Positions 13,280 to 23,239 of a stretch of DNA of 64,000 nt are shown in pieces (the stretch's first letter is position 1; each line of letters starts with the position of its first letter). The notes beneath the pieces are model-generated. The model did not search any database, had not been told where the DNA came from, and saw only the letters and a list, made by a program, of their open reading frames with translations. Origin of the DNA: Haematococcus lacustris (taxonomy: Eukaryota; Chlorophyta; Chlorophyceae; Chlamydomonadales; Haematococcaceae); assembly GCA_030144725.1 (NCBI GenBank), contig JASKMD010000017.1, forward strand, positions 7,243,722 through 7,307,721, in the 5' to 3' direction. The translations under genes and the position numbers were made by a program.

Positions 13280-13822
13280 TGTCGTCCGAAGACACAGGTT
13301 AGCAAGTGCATTTAATGCAACGCCCTGTCAAGGCAGCACGCATTTCCACTCGCCGAGTTTGGCGTCCTCCCGGACGGCTGCATTTGAGCAAGAGGGTTTG
13401 GTGGGATGCAGCTTTTGTCAGCAACCAGGTTACAGCGAGTTCGGAAGCGTCCTGGTCAACGCGGTCAACTCAGCGGTCAAACGAGCTGCATGCATGCTTG
13501 CTTTGGCCTTCTTACTATGATACAATGCTCCCTGGAATGTGGCCTTGGATCAGAACCCCATCAGTAGCCCCTCAACTGTGCTACACCCACTGCGCAACAG
13601 GAAAATGGCTACGAAAATGTTGTTCCCGACTGTTATCCAAGCAAGGTGGACAAGTAAAAGGCCCAGGCCCAATTGATTTGACATGTCTCAAGTGACCCGA
13701 TGCTGACCAGGGGGGTTCAGAGCCACAGCATGCAGCAACCGACCATACCCACCCCCCAGCACCCGTCTGTGCAGGAAGCCACTTCAGTGAGTCTGACTAC
13801 CCCCATCGTACACACACAAGCA
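13280..13822. other. KNL1 upstream region left of the transposon nest
   Basis: About 540 bp between KNL1 and the left edge of the transposon complex. A short minus-strand frame starting near 13385 (MQPSGRTPNSASGN) could be a KNL1 leader exon, but its phase does not join the next exon. Nothing else is recognisable. Confidence 0.4.
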
Positions 13823-13827
13823 CATGG

Positions 13828-13999
13828 TGTTGCGTGATGAGTGGCGGTGACAGAGTTCTCCATGACAGACTGGGCGTTGTCAGGAAGTCTGCCCGGGAAT
13901 CGAACCCGGCCTCAGATCACCTCACCACATCACACTCCTCACAGGGGAGATCCAGATCTCTCAACCGGCATTAGCTTAGCCTTACATGGTCACGTAACA
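13828..13999 (-). repeat. Element 1 3' LTR (172 bp)
   Basis: On the element (minus) strand it begins TGTTACGTGA and ends TCACGCAACA, so it has the TG..CA ends of an LTR and short inverted termini. It contains GGTTCGATTCC, a match to the Pol III B box, at 13896-13906. Relative to the other copy it has an extra GCGTTGTCAGG. The polypurine tract GGGGGGGAA abuts it at 14000-14008. Confidence 0.85.
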
Positions 14000-14008
14000 T
14001 TCCCCCCC
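14000..14008 (-). promoter_or_regulatory. Element 1 polypurine tract
   Basis: On the element strand GGGGGGGAA lies directly before the TG of the 3' LTR, where plus-strand DNA synthesis is primed. Element 2 has a comparable G-run tract in the same place. Confidence 0.7.
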
Positions 14009-14124
14009 ACCTGGCTCAGCTGTCCTCAGCTGACCACTGTGGTGTTGCCCCGCTCAGGCACATTGTGCCATCACTCGCGCCCACACTAGCGCTAGGTGTC
14101 TGAGTTCCAACCATGCCTCTACCA

Positions 14125-14634
14125 TCAGGCCTGGGCCTCAGCTTCGACATCATCCTTAGCTTCAGCCTCGCCATCAGCCGCCTCCTCAGCCTCGGCTCTC
14201 AGGTTGTGCTCTGTCAGGTACCTGGCCAACAGCTCTTGGCAGCCCACCAGCTGAGTGCTCAACTCCCACGTGTTATGCTCGTCACCGTGTCCTTGCCACT
14301 TGACCAGGAACTCAAGCCTTCTCTTCTTGCACTTGCCCTTGCGCTTGCCTTTGCTGGGCTCCAGCCTGTGGCCCACCACCTTCTCCACTGTGTATTGGGG
14401 CTCTCCATCTAGCCACTGCACAGGAGGTGGTCCAGCCAGCCCAGGCACTGCCCCTGAAGCATCTGTGCGATAGGGCTTCACCAAGGACACATGAAACACG
14501 TTGTGGAGTCGAGACCACTCATCTGGCAGCCACAGCTTCACAGCTGCCTTGCCTACCATGTACTGCACACTGAACGGGCCTACATAGCGAGGCTTTAGCT
14601 TACGGACTCCAGGCTGGTTAGCCTTACCCCTCAT
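14125..14634 (-). pseudogene. Element 1 integrase C-terminus with chromodomain
   Basis: Remnant of the end of pol. It reads through RKLKPRYVGPF and HNVFHVSLVKPY (the typical integrase C-terminal region of chromoviruses) into a chromodomain with YTVEKVVGHR, LEFLVKWQGHGDEHNTWE and ELLARYLTEHN. Chromodomains on integrases steer insertion to particular chromatin. It is separated from the upstream pol by a frame break near 14646: the expected VLLSTKN segment has lost frame and its Lys codon is a stop. An acidic, Ala/Glu-rich tail ends the frame. Confidence 0.85.
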
Positions 14635-14645
14635 GTTCTATGTGC

Positions 14646-16577
14646 TCAGCAGCCCATGTCACCAGGCAGGTAAAGTGCCTCACGCCGTTTGTTATCCTGA
14701 TATGACTTCATGCGCTTCTGCGCCCGCGCTAGGCACTGCCTCGCCTGCTCAACCGCCTTCTTCATGCCCTTTACAAATTCGTGCGCCTGCGGCACCTTCT
14801 GCGGCAGGTCGAGCAGCTCAGCCAGCCGCGGGTGATAGCCATAGTTCAGGTAGAACGGGGTGCTGCGGACCGACTCCTGCCAGGCATTGTTGATGGCGAA
14901 ATCCACCAGAGGTAAGTACTCCGCCCAGTCCCGCTGGTCAGGCCTGATGAAGTGCCTCAGCATTTCCTCAATCACCCGGTTAACTCGCTCTGTTTGGCCA
15001 TCTGTTTCAGGGTGGTAGGCGCTGGATAGGTTCACCTGGACCTGGAGCAGCTTGGTAACCTCAGCCCAGAATTTGTTGTGGAACTGGGGCCCTCTGTCAC
15101 TGACCACACTCCTCGGCATCCCATGTAGCCAGAACACATGCTCAAGGAACAGCTCTGCATATTGTGTGGCAGTCATGCTCTCCCAGGTCTTCACCAGGTG
15201 TACCATCTTTGTTAGTTTGTCCACAAACACTAATATTGAGTCATATTTGTTGGGCCCACTTGCAGGCAGCTTCACTATGAGGTCCATTGACACGCTGTCC
15301 CACGGTCTCTCAGGTATGGGCAGCGGCTGCAGCAGGCCAGCAGGCTTCTTGGCACTTGACTTGTTCACTTGGCACGAGTGGCAGCTGCGCACATAGCTCT
15401 TCACATCCTCTGACACACCGGGCCATGTAAACCAGCGCGTCACCTGCTCAAGGGTCTTCGTCATACCCAAGTGACCAGCAGACCTGGTGTCATGCATGGT
15501 GTACATCACTTTCTTCCGTAGCGCAGCGTCATCAGGAACCACCACTCTGCCCCACTCAGTCAGCCACAGCCCCTCATGCTGGTACAGCTGCGATGTGAAG
15601 GCCTCATCAGCAAAGCGTTTATCAGCCGCGTAGGCTTGTTTGATTGCCTGCATTAGGGTTAAGGGACCCGACTCGGTTGTGGACTGCTCGTCATCACCTT
15701 GTTTGTTTGATTTGTTTTGTGACTCTGTTGTTTGTTGTTGCTGCCGCAGGGATTCCCCCCCACCTGGCTGCGCCTTCTTTTGTTGTGCACTTGTCATTCT
15801 TGCCTGGCCAGGCGTATGGGCAGCAGCCAAATCTTCTGGTGGGACCAGCTGGTTTGCTCTTTGGGCAGCCTCCCGGGCAGCCACCTGCCCCAGCTCAGCA
15901 TTTTCTCGCAGCCGGGCAGCAGTGCGGCGTGTAGTTATGGCGTAGACTGGCCATTCAGCCCGGGAGCTTAGCGTCATGATCACAGTCATGGCGTCTTCAG
16001 AGTCAGCATTTTGTGGTGATGATGAGCTTGTTAGCGCCACCTCATTGGCCAGAGCGGGGTTACGGCTGATAGGGTCAGCCACATTAGTTGCACCGGGTAT
16101 GTATTTGATCTCATACTTGTAGCGTGATAGCTCTTCCATCCATCTGACCTGCCGCCTCGACAAGTTGGGCTGTGTTTGCAGGTAGATGAGGGGATTGTGA
16201 TCAGTCAGGATTGTAACATCAACCGCTCCATCCAAATAGCACCTCCACTCTCTGACTGCTCTGATTATACCCAGCAGCTCCTGCTCTCCAGTGGCATAGC
16301 GCGTCTCAGCTGGGGACATCTTTTTACTTGTGTAAGCAATTGGCCTGCCATCTTGCATCAGCACCCCACCGGTGCCTACCAGCGACGCATCGGTGCACAC
16401 TACAAAAGGCTTGCTGAAGTCAGGCAAAGCCAGCACAGGAGCAGAGCACAGCGCCTCTTTCAGGCCATCGAATGCTTCTAGCTCGCTACCCCCAAAGTGT
16501 TCCCAGTCATACGCAGCAGCCACTTGCTTGCTGGTCAGATTCGTCAACGGCGCAGCCAGAGAGCTGAAGTTTGATTG
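14646..16577 (-). pseudogene. Element 1 RNase H and integrase region of pol
   Basis: Broken pol segment. The RNase H part shows FVVCTDASLVGTGGVLMQDG, YATGEQELLGI and LTDHNPLIYL. The integrase part shows the zinc-binding region (HDTRSAGHLGMTKT followed by CHSCQ), the catalytic residues in SVSMDLIVKLP, VVSDRGPQFH and ETDGQTERVNRVIEEML. The beginning is out of frame with the reverse transcriptase (break near 16575, inside the conserved ANYFRRF..NFSSLAAPL stretch) and the end is out of frame with the chromodomain. Confidence 0.9.
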
Positions 16578-17088
16578 AACCGCCTGAAGTAGTTTGCCAG
16601 CCCCAGGAAAGCCTGCAGGTCTTTTAGGTTGCGCGGCGTCGGCCATTCTTTCACGACTTGCACTTTCGCAGGGTCGACAGCAATGCCTTTGCTGCCCACG
16701 ATGTGGCCCAGGAACGCCAGCTGCGTCTTGTTGAACTCGCACTTTGCCAGTTTGGCGTAGAATTTGTTTTCTCGCATGAGCTGCAGGACTTGCCTCAGGT
16801 GCTGCACATGCTCCTCAGGGGTGTTGCTCATCACCAGAATGTCATCAATGTACACTAACACACACTCATTGATCAAAGGCTTGAATACGTTATTCATCAT
16901 CCGTTGGAACGTAGCAGGAGCGTTGGTCAGCCCAAAACAGAGCACCTTGAACTGGAACTGGCCCATTGGCGTCAAGAAGGCAGTCTTAGGCACATCCTCC
17001 TCTGTGATCCTGATCTGGTGGTACCCAGACTGCAGGTCAAGGGAGCTAAACACCCTCTTGCCAGCCAGCTTGTCAAATAGGTCATCAA
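16571..17088 (-). pseudogene. Element 1 reverse transcriptase, N-terminus missing
   Basis: Palm and fingers of a Ty3/gypsy reverse transcriptase: IDDLFDKLAGKRVFSSLDLQ, SGYHQIRITEEDVPKTAF, CFGLTNAPATFQRMMN, the catalytic VYIDDILV and FLGHIVGSKGI. The part that should precede IDDLFDKL (about 80 residues including the MCIDYR region) is absent. In its place is unrelated DNA reaching 18598, so the gene cannot work. Confidence 0.9.
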
Positions 17089-18598
17089 TTCAGGCGACCC
17101 CAACTTTCAAAAAATGGCAGGAAATGATAGGAAACCGACCCCTGGTAATCAAAACGACGCCGCGTCTCAGCCACGTGGTTTCTATTTATGTTTCGCACAT
17201 CACTGGATAGAGGACTCCGTCAGCTATGCGGTGAAACATGTATCATTAAATACTGTGCACTGTGCTGAGTGCTATGGCGGCTCGAATCTTGACATTCAAA
17301 TTCATGTCAGTTTTGCTCATGCGGGCCTCGCCGCGACCGACCGCCGCGACCGACGTGGCCCAGTAGCATCTGCAAACATTCAGGGACAGTCGCCGCAGTC
17401 AAAACAATTCACATGGCACGCCAAACCGATGTAACGACGCCCCTCCACCCATGCTCGGGAGTATACAAGGCTGCTGCATTGCTTGACCGCTTCGTGGGTA
17501 GTACCTACTACCTGGCCACTCGGTAAGGCCACTCAAGGTGTGTAGGCCATTGCTATGTTACCTTGCTCGACATGTTGGGTCCGATCCCTCCCGCCCGCCC
17601 TCCGCTTGCGTGTCGAGCTTGCGTCCAGCTCCGCCCTGACCCCTTGCTGCTCAGCTGGAGGGGTGGGCAGCCCAGGGGCAGCACCAGCACCAGCTGCCTG
17701 CTCCTGCCAGGGGGGTGCAGCAGGAGGGGGGGGCAGGTCAGGGGCAGCACCAGCACCAGCTGCCTGCTGCTGCCAGGGGGGGTGCAGCAGGAGGGGGGGG
17801 CAGGTCAGGGGCGGCACCAGCACCAGCTGCCTGCTGCTGCCAGGGGGGTGCAGCAGGAGGGGGTAGCAGTGAGGGGGCTGGGAGGGGGTGGGGTGGGGGG
17901 GTGGGAGAGCAGGGCTAGGGTTGGGAGCGGGTAGGAGGAGGTAGGAAGGCTATGCTGGGCTGGGGAGGGGGTGGGGGTGCAAGGGCGTGCAAGGGGGTGC
18001 GAGGGGGCACGGTCCGGGCGGTCGGAGTAGGCTAGTCATTCCTGCAAGGCAAAGTCGGGTCACGCCAATGTCATTTGGAGCAGGCCTGATCATCTAATTG
18101 CCATGCTTTCTTCTCCAGCAGCTGTGACGTTGAGTAAGGAACAGAGTTACTAGTCGAAAGTCTGGAAACTCACAATGGTCAGCTCACAACATGCCATTTT
18201 GTGGATGGGGGTGTCCTTTCCTGTGTGACTGGCGAGAGAGAGGCGCACATTTCCCGCGTATCTAACAATGTCGAGTAGTAACTTGCCCAACGATGGCCTT
18301 CCAACACCGCCCGCATCAATGAAAGGTTCGCGGAGCGAGCCTGGCGGGCTGAAATGTGATTGTACTTCCGGCTCGATGCCAAGCGCAGTTCGATCATTGG
18401 TGCCTCTGCTCACCACTAGACCAATCGATAGTAAGCAGCTGAGCTGTGTCCGCGCTCGCTTGCGCCGGCATGGACTCTGATGCAAGGATTAACGCGCCGC
18501 TTGCCAGTAGATGCGGAGTAATTCGCAGGTGCCAATGCAACAAACGCTATCGCAATCGGTGCACTTTGTAGCGAGTACTTGCATGAAGATTACCAACC
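17089..18598. other. Foreign segment replacing part of element 1 reverse transcriptase
   Basis: About 1.5 kb interrupts pol between the GLPPNQD linker (right side) and IDDLFDKL (left side); about 80 codons of pol were lost at the same place. The edges show no clear inverted repeats or target duplication. Inside is a G-rich minisatellite (17640-17870) and otherwise no recognisable gene. Confidence 0.6.
17640..17870. repeat. 66-bp minisatellite, about 3.5 units
   Basis: Tandem units built from AGCACCAGCACCAGCTGCCT, a variable G run and TGCAGCAGGAGG. Frames through it encode repetitive peptides on both strands that are by-products of the repeat. Confidence 0.85.
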
Positions 18599-19395
18599 CC
18601 ATGTTGGGACATCCTGATTAGGAGGCAACCCCGGTGGCATGTCCCCAAACACATCAGCATACTCAGATAGCAACCCATCTAGCACAGCTTGTGGCACCAG
18701 CTCGGGGTCCTGCTCAGCCTTCGTGTTCTGCAGTTTTTTTGTGTTCATCCAGCCACTACAGCTGCCAAGCTGCCCTGGTGCCAGCCCTCCTGGTCGCCAG
18801 CATCGCCAGGTTTCACTAGCATCAGCCAGCTACTGCAGCCTTTCCGCAGTTGTCGCACGGCCTGGCCCGGACTGAGCAGCTTAATTTCGGCTGCGCTTTC
18901 CCACTGCTCCTTCATAGCAGCAACAGCCGCAAACCCAGACAGATGCTTTGGTTGCAGTGCGAACAAGTTTACAGGCTTCCCCGACTCTCCCAGTGCCTCA
19001 AACAGCGTGCACACCCCGTGCTTCACCTTAAGCACTGCATCGTGCTCGTGCATCCAATCGACACCTAGGATCAGGTCGACACCATTTAGCATTCCTGGCA
19101 TGACCACTGCATTGCAATTCGTCTTGCTTTTTTGCACCTCCAGCAGGCCACAACGACGTTCAGTGATCACCACAGGCTGATTGGTTGCGGTCAGCACTCT
19201 CAGAGGTTCCATCATGATCTTCCTTTGTAGTGCAGCAGGGTTAACATTGCCTTCATGTCTTCCCAACCACTCCTTGCTGATTATGGTGCAACTGGCACCT
19301 GTGTCAAGCATGACTCTGCACGGCTTGTTACTCAGCCGTCCCTCAAACAGAAAAGGTAGCTGCAGGTCACCCCCGCCATTGGCCCCGCAATTCAC
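18599..19395 (-). pseudogene. Element 1 protease and start of reverse transcriptase
   Basis: Retropepsin-type aspartic protease with the active-site motif MLDTGASCTIIS near 19276-19315, followed by GVDLILGVDWMHEHDAVL, typical of Ty3/gypsy. Downstream the linker to reverse transcriptase, LLSEYADVFGDMPPGLPP, is readable in another frame up to the break at about 18598. The sequence upstream of the protease (KDGAKKVNCGANGGGDLQ) should connect to gag, but no capsid or zinc knuckle can be recognised to its right. Confidence 0.85.
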
Positions 19396-20784
19396 TTTTT
19401 GGCACCGTCTTTGATCCGCTGCATGTAATTATTCCACCAGTGGGCTCTACATCTCACAACGGTGTCGCTAGCAGGTTAGGCCCTCTTTTGTCGATTGTAC
19501 TGCATTGTCTCGACGACTTGATTAGCTTCGCAATGTCATTCACCATCTGTTTATATGCGTGTCGCAACAGGAGAGGTGGATTGGTGGCCGGAGGCATTTC
19601 CGTGCCGAGGAGCTTTTGCTGCCGTTGGACTGGGCAACTCGCGAATACATCTCAGGTAAGCACGGGGTGCTGTTTCTTAGTGCGTTTTGCATACAATGTC
19701 AACACATGCAACCAAATCTGCTGACCTCCACAGGTGCTTGGCTGTTGTGAGGATCAGTATCAAACCCACAACAGCCCAAGGCTCTTCCAAGCAGGAGTGC
19801 AGCAAGGCTATCAGACCTTGAAAACAGTGCCTTGGAGGTGAGTAAACTTGTAATACACGTCACCTTGATTAGGTCAGTTTGATGTTCACTCGCACACTCC
19901 CGTAACGCATGACAGACATGAATAGCTGAGGGTAGCACACAACAGTCACCTGCCCGACTTTCATCTGTTATTATTTGTTATAATCGACGCTACGCCTCAA
20001 TATGTTTAGCAAACATGTTTATGTGTTTATATGCACCAGAAGCAACAACCCCCTCCCCCCTCCCCACCCCGGCAGCTGCAAGGCCTGCCCCTAGAGCAAC
20101 AGCCTCCTCCCCCCTCCCTGCCACACTCACTACATGGCCAGACCCTGGAGCAGCAGCCCCCTCCCCTCCCTGCCACCAAAGCTGGATGACCAGCACCAGG
20201 ATCAGGTTTCTTCTTGCCGCTCCCCCCCGCCCTACCCCCCGCCTCCCCCCCGCCTGGGCATAGGCAGCAAGGGCTGCAGCATGGGCAATGGCTGCAGCCA
20301 ACATTGCCCCCCTCCCTTCCCCGGCCCTCTCCTCCAACCCCTCCCCAACAGCCACAGCAACCCCCTCCCACCTTCACTGCTCTCAAGTACGTAGTGTGTC
20401 AGGTGCCAATGAAGTGGTCTTCAAGGTGTGTAATGTGTCTTTTCTTTTGCAGGTGTTGGCAATGTGGTGCCCTACAACAGCCCGGAGGCTACCCTCAGGT
20501 CGACCATCACCAGCCAGAGAAGCCAGTCAGCCTGCCAGGAGCACCCCAACCACAGTTTGACAATGAGGCAGAGCTTGCCTTGGTAGCACAGTTCTAGGAG
20601 TGAAGTGGTCTACAACTTGTGTAATGTGTTGTTGTTTTGCAATGAAGTGGTTTCAAGTAAATCAAAGAATGAGTTGCGTGACATGTGCCTGTTGAAGTTG
20701 AGGGAGAAGGTTGAGGCACCACGGCACATGTAACACTGAAAGCCAGAGCCATCCCGAGCCATCCCGACAACATAGTGCCAAGTG
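19396..20784. other. Element 1 interior left of element 2
   Basis: The minus strand holds a short open segment about 19655-19459 (LLGTEMPPATNPPLLLRHAY) that could be a gag remnant. The plus strand holds the P/Q-rich exon-like segments listed separately. No domain is recognisable. Confidence 0.35.
20046..20597 (+). other. P/Q-rich exon-like segments, origin unknown
   Basis: Three plus-strand open stretches bounded by plausible splice sites: about 20029-20186 (QQPPPPSPPRQLQGLPLEQQ), 20271-20389 (Q/P-rich, acceptor GGCAG) and 20454-20597 (acceptor TTTTGCAG, WQCGALQQPGGYPQVDHH to stop TAG). They could be captured host exons or transposon coding. Short direct repeats (CAATGAAGTGG, GTGTAATGTGT) flank the last one. 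I do not recognise the protein. Confidence 0.3.
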
Positions 20785-20789
20785 ATGAT

Positions 20790-21087
20790 TGTAAGGGCGC
20801 GCTCCGCGTAGTCCCTTAGTATCGTCTGGGCGGTCGCGGTTAACCCGAGGCAGCTATTGGATATCGGTCACACCGCGTCAGTGTGAGTTGGCAGGTTAAG
20901 CCTAGCAGCGTAAGCTGCGAGGACAACTGGTTCGATCCCAGGGGGCCCCGTTCTAAGCCCTAGCCTTCTCACAGTGACCCCTTGTGGCCGACGGTTTCAG
21001 TACCCGCACTTCGGTGCCCTCCGGCCGGCTCAGTGTTACACATGGTTCAAAAGGTCCAGCGTCGCCTTTATAAGGCTGCACGTTACA
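20790..21087 (+). repeat. Element 2 5' LTR (298 bp)
   Basis: Begins TGTAAGGGCGCG and ends CACGTTACA. Compared with the 3' LTR it differs only at GCAGCTATTGG versus GCAGCTACAGG. It contains GGTTCGATCCC (20929-20939), a B-box-like motif, and TTTATAAGG only 14-20 bp from its right end. Confidence 0.97.
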
Positions 21088-21090
21088 AGA

Positions 21091-21104
21091 GGTTTCCGAC
21101 CGAT
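21091..21104 (+). promoter_or_regulatory. Element 2 primer-binding site core
   Basis: GGTTTCCGACCGAT starts 3 nt after the 5' LTR. The same 14-mer stands 3 nt inside element 1's 5' LTR, which singles it out as the primer site. It is not the initiator-Met-tRNA site common in plant chromoviruses. A primer ending AUCGGUCGGAAACC(A) would pair with it. Confidence 0.75.
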
Positions 21105-21139
21105 AAGCCAGTTAACGCTCTGCCTCGACCATATCAAAA

Positions 21140-23239
21140 ATGGTTCGAACAAGGATTGAGTACACAATCACCCCAGAGGATGAGGCTCTCGCTAGGCTCC
21201 ATAGGTTGCGACCAGCTAGGCGTGGGCCTACCGTTGCACTTACCCCCGAGGCAGTTGCTGCCCGGGAAGCAGCGGATGCTGCAAGGCTTGTCAGTCCTCG
21301 CGACGCAGCCATAGCTCGGCTCCCTGCAAATATTGACCCGGCTTCGCCCGCGGCCACCGAACTGATAAACTTCCTAGAGGAGCAGTCTTGGCCTGAGGCC
21401 CACACTGAGTACCCTGTGTACCTTAACGGTCGCTCGGTCACTGAACATGAGGCTATGCTTGAGGCCTCGCTCCAGCGGATGATTGCCCGCAATGCAGCTG
21501 CTCCTCCTGTTGACGAAGAGGAGGACCAGGAGGAGGGGGAGGTCGACGAGGAGGAGCCCGACGAACGCGACGTCACCATCGACCAGCTTCAGTCCGCCCT
21601 CCGGGCACGCGAGGACACCCTGACTGCAGTACGGGCTCAGCTCACCGCCCTCAAGGCCAGTCACGGCGCTGTCGGTGCTGGGGTGAGTCGTGCTGGTATT
21701 CCCGGCCTCGCAGCTCCTGCCTTGTCGCCTCAGCCTTCTAGGCCACCTGCCATGCAATACCGCAATACTGTAGCTAGCCTGTTTGGCACGGGTCGCTTAA
21801 ATGCTCGTCATGCTTCTGCTGATGCTGCTGTACCCCAGTTTGCTGGTTTGCAGGAGGCTGGTCCCCAGCCTGCAGGTGGGTCTACAGGCCCCCATACCCC
21901 TGCTGCAGGTCATGCAGGCAATGGTAGTTCTGCTGCCCAGCCTGTCATGCACAATGATGCTCGCACAACTGCTGCTGCTGCATCTGCTGCACGTGTTGCA
22001 TTCACTGCTGCACCAGCCACAATGGCCCAGGGTGCTCCTGCCTCTGGCAGAGCTCCCGTAGGACAGAGCCCTAGTAGGCCTGTCTCCAAGCCATCAGCAT
22101 CCATTGCTGCAATCCGTCAGAAGTATGCTGGTTTAGTTGGTGGTGCTGCCCCACTTCCACATGCTGATGTGCCTCTGGTACCTGACACTGTGGTGCACTC
22201 CCACAGGGGCTTGCCCCCTATTGAGCGTTGGACTGATAACAGCCTTGCTCAGGGAAAACGTGCTGTCACATTTCTTGAGGACTTGGAGGTGCATTGTGCT
22301 ACCAACAACCTTGATCCTGCCCTTGCTCTGCCATCTTTCTTGTCAGGCAAGGCTAGGGAGATATGGTTCAAGTCCATCAGGGATTCCTATGCCCTGACAT
22401 ACAGTGGGTACCCCACCTGGCACTATCTGTGCAAGCAGTTTGTTGAGATGGTAGGGGAGGACTTGACAACTGACCTTGACCATGCTCATGACAAACTGAT
22501 GAACCTTGAGCTGCTCCGCATGACCTCAGGTGTCACCCTGCAGGAGTACATTACTGACTTCCGCAATACCATCACTCTGTGTGGTACAGGGTGCATGAAC
22601 AGAGCACTGACTGTGGCAACCTTTCAGAGGGGGCTCACACCCCAACTGCGTGGTGCTGTGGCTAAAGACCTCAGGTCCTTGCCTGACCCCACCCTTGATG
22701 ATGCTGTTGCTGCTGCCATTGACAACCATAAGGCTAGCATTGTTGCTGCTGGTGCCAATGCTGCTTCTAACAAGCGTGGTGGTGGTAGTCATGCTGCTGC
22801 TGTTCGACCGCAGATCTCTGCTGTCCGGGCTTCGGTCACTCCTTACACTCCTGGCCGTCCCGGCCGCGCCGGCGGCGCTGGTGGCGCTGGGACTTCTCGT
22901 TCTCACGCTGCTGCGGCTTCGCCGCCGGTGCCAGTCGTCTGGTGCTTCTACTGTGGCGTCACCGGTCACCGGTCCACAGAGTGCACTGACGCCCACCTTA
23001 CTCAGGAGGAGGCGATGCGCAAAAATGGCAACACCGGTATGTACCAGGCCTTGCAGGCAGCCAACCAGAAGCTGAAGTCTGCCTCTGGCAACAAGCGCCC
23101 ACGTCCCCAGCCTCCTGCTGACCATGGTGGCTCAGCCCCTGGCCCCAGCCAACCCCGCACTGGCCCTGGTGGCCGCGGTGGCCGTTCTGGCCGTGGTGGA
23201 GGTGGTCGTGGTGGTGGCCGTGCTCCTGGTCCCCCCTAG
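21140..23239 (+). CDS. Element 2 gag polyprotein, 699 aa
   Basis: Structural protein that forms the virus-like particle. It starts with ATG at 21140, 52 bp after the LTR. An acidic, helical N-terminal part (EEEDQEEGEVDEEEPDERD near residue 140) is followed by an Ala/Pro/Gly-rich spacer, the capsid region (FLEDLEVHCATNNL, LPSFLSGKAREIWFKS, GVTLQEYITDFRNTI, FQRGLTPQLRG), a CCHC zinc knuckle CFYCGVTGHRSTEC (about residue 595), and an RGG-rich tail (GGRGGRSGRGGGGRGGG). It ends in TAG at 23237-23239; the same frame stays open beyond the stop into the protease. Confidence 0.93.
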   Translation: MVRTRIEYTITPEDEALARLHRLRPARRGPTVALTPEAVAAREAADAARLVSPRDAAIARLPANIDPASPAATELINFLEEQSWPEAHTEYPVYLNGRSVTEHEAMLEASLQRMIARNAAAPPVDEEEDQEEGEVDEEEPDERDVTIDQLQSALRAREDTLTAVRAQLTALKASHGAVGAGVSRAGIPGLAAPALSPQPSRPPAMQYRNTVASLFGTGRLNARHASADAAVPQFAGLQEAGPQPAGGSTGPHTPAAGHAGNGSSAAQPVMHNDARTTAAAASAARVAFTAAPATMAQGAPASGRAPVGQSPSRPVSKPSASIAAIRQKYAGLVGGAAPLPHADVPLVPDTVVHSHRGLPPIERWTDNSLAQGKRAVTFLEDLEVHCATNNLDPALALPSFLSGKAREIWFKSIRDSYALTYSGYPTWHYLCKQFVEMVGEDLTTDLDHAHDKLMNLELLRMTSGVTLQEYITDFRNTITLCGTGCMNRALTVATFQRGLTPQLRGAVAKDLRSLPDPTLDDAVAAAIDNHKASIVAAGANAASNKRGGGSHAAAVRPQISAVRASVTPYTPGRPGRAGGAGGAGTSRSHAAAASPPVPVVWCFYCGVTGHRSTECTDAHLTQEEAMRKNGNTGMYQALQAANQKLKSASGNKRPRPQPPADHGGSAPGPSQPRTGPGGRGGRSGRGGGGRGGGRAPGPP

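Noticed and set aside
13828..13999. First read as a tRNA-derived SINE or a MITE because of its B box and inverted ends (also 52259-52419)
   Set aside because: TG..CA ends, an adjacent polypurine tract on one copy and a primer site on the other, and chromovirus genes between them make it an LTR.
20929..20960. Possible real tRNA gene in the element 2 LTR
   Set aside because: Only the T-arm-like B box is present; no cloverleaf or convincing A box at the right distance could be drawn.
21067..21075. TTTATAAGG as the LTR's TATA box
   Set aside because: It ends about 13 bp before the LTR edge, so transcription would start outside the LTR and leave no R region; probably coincidence.
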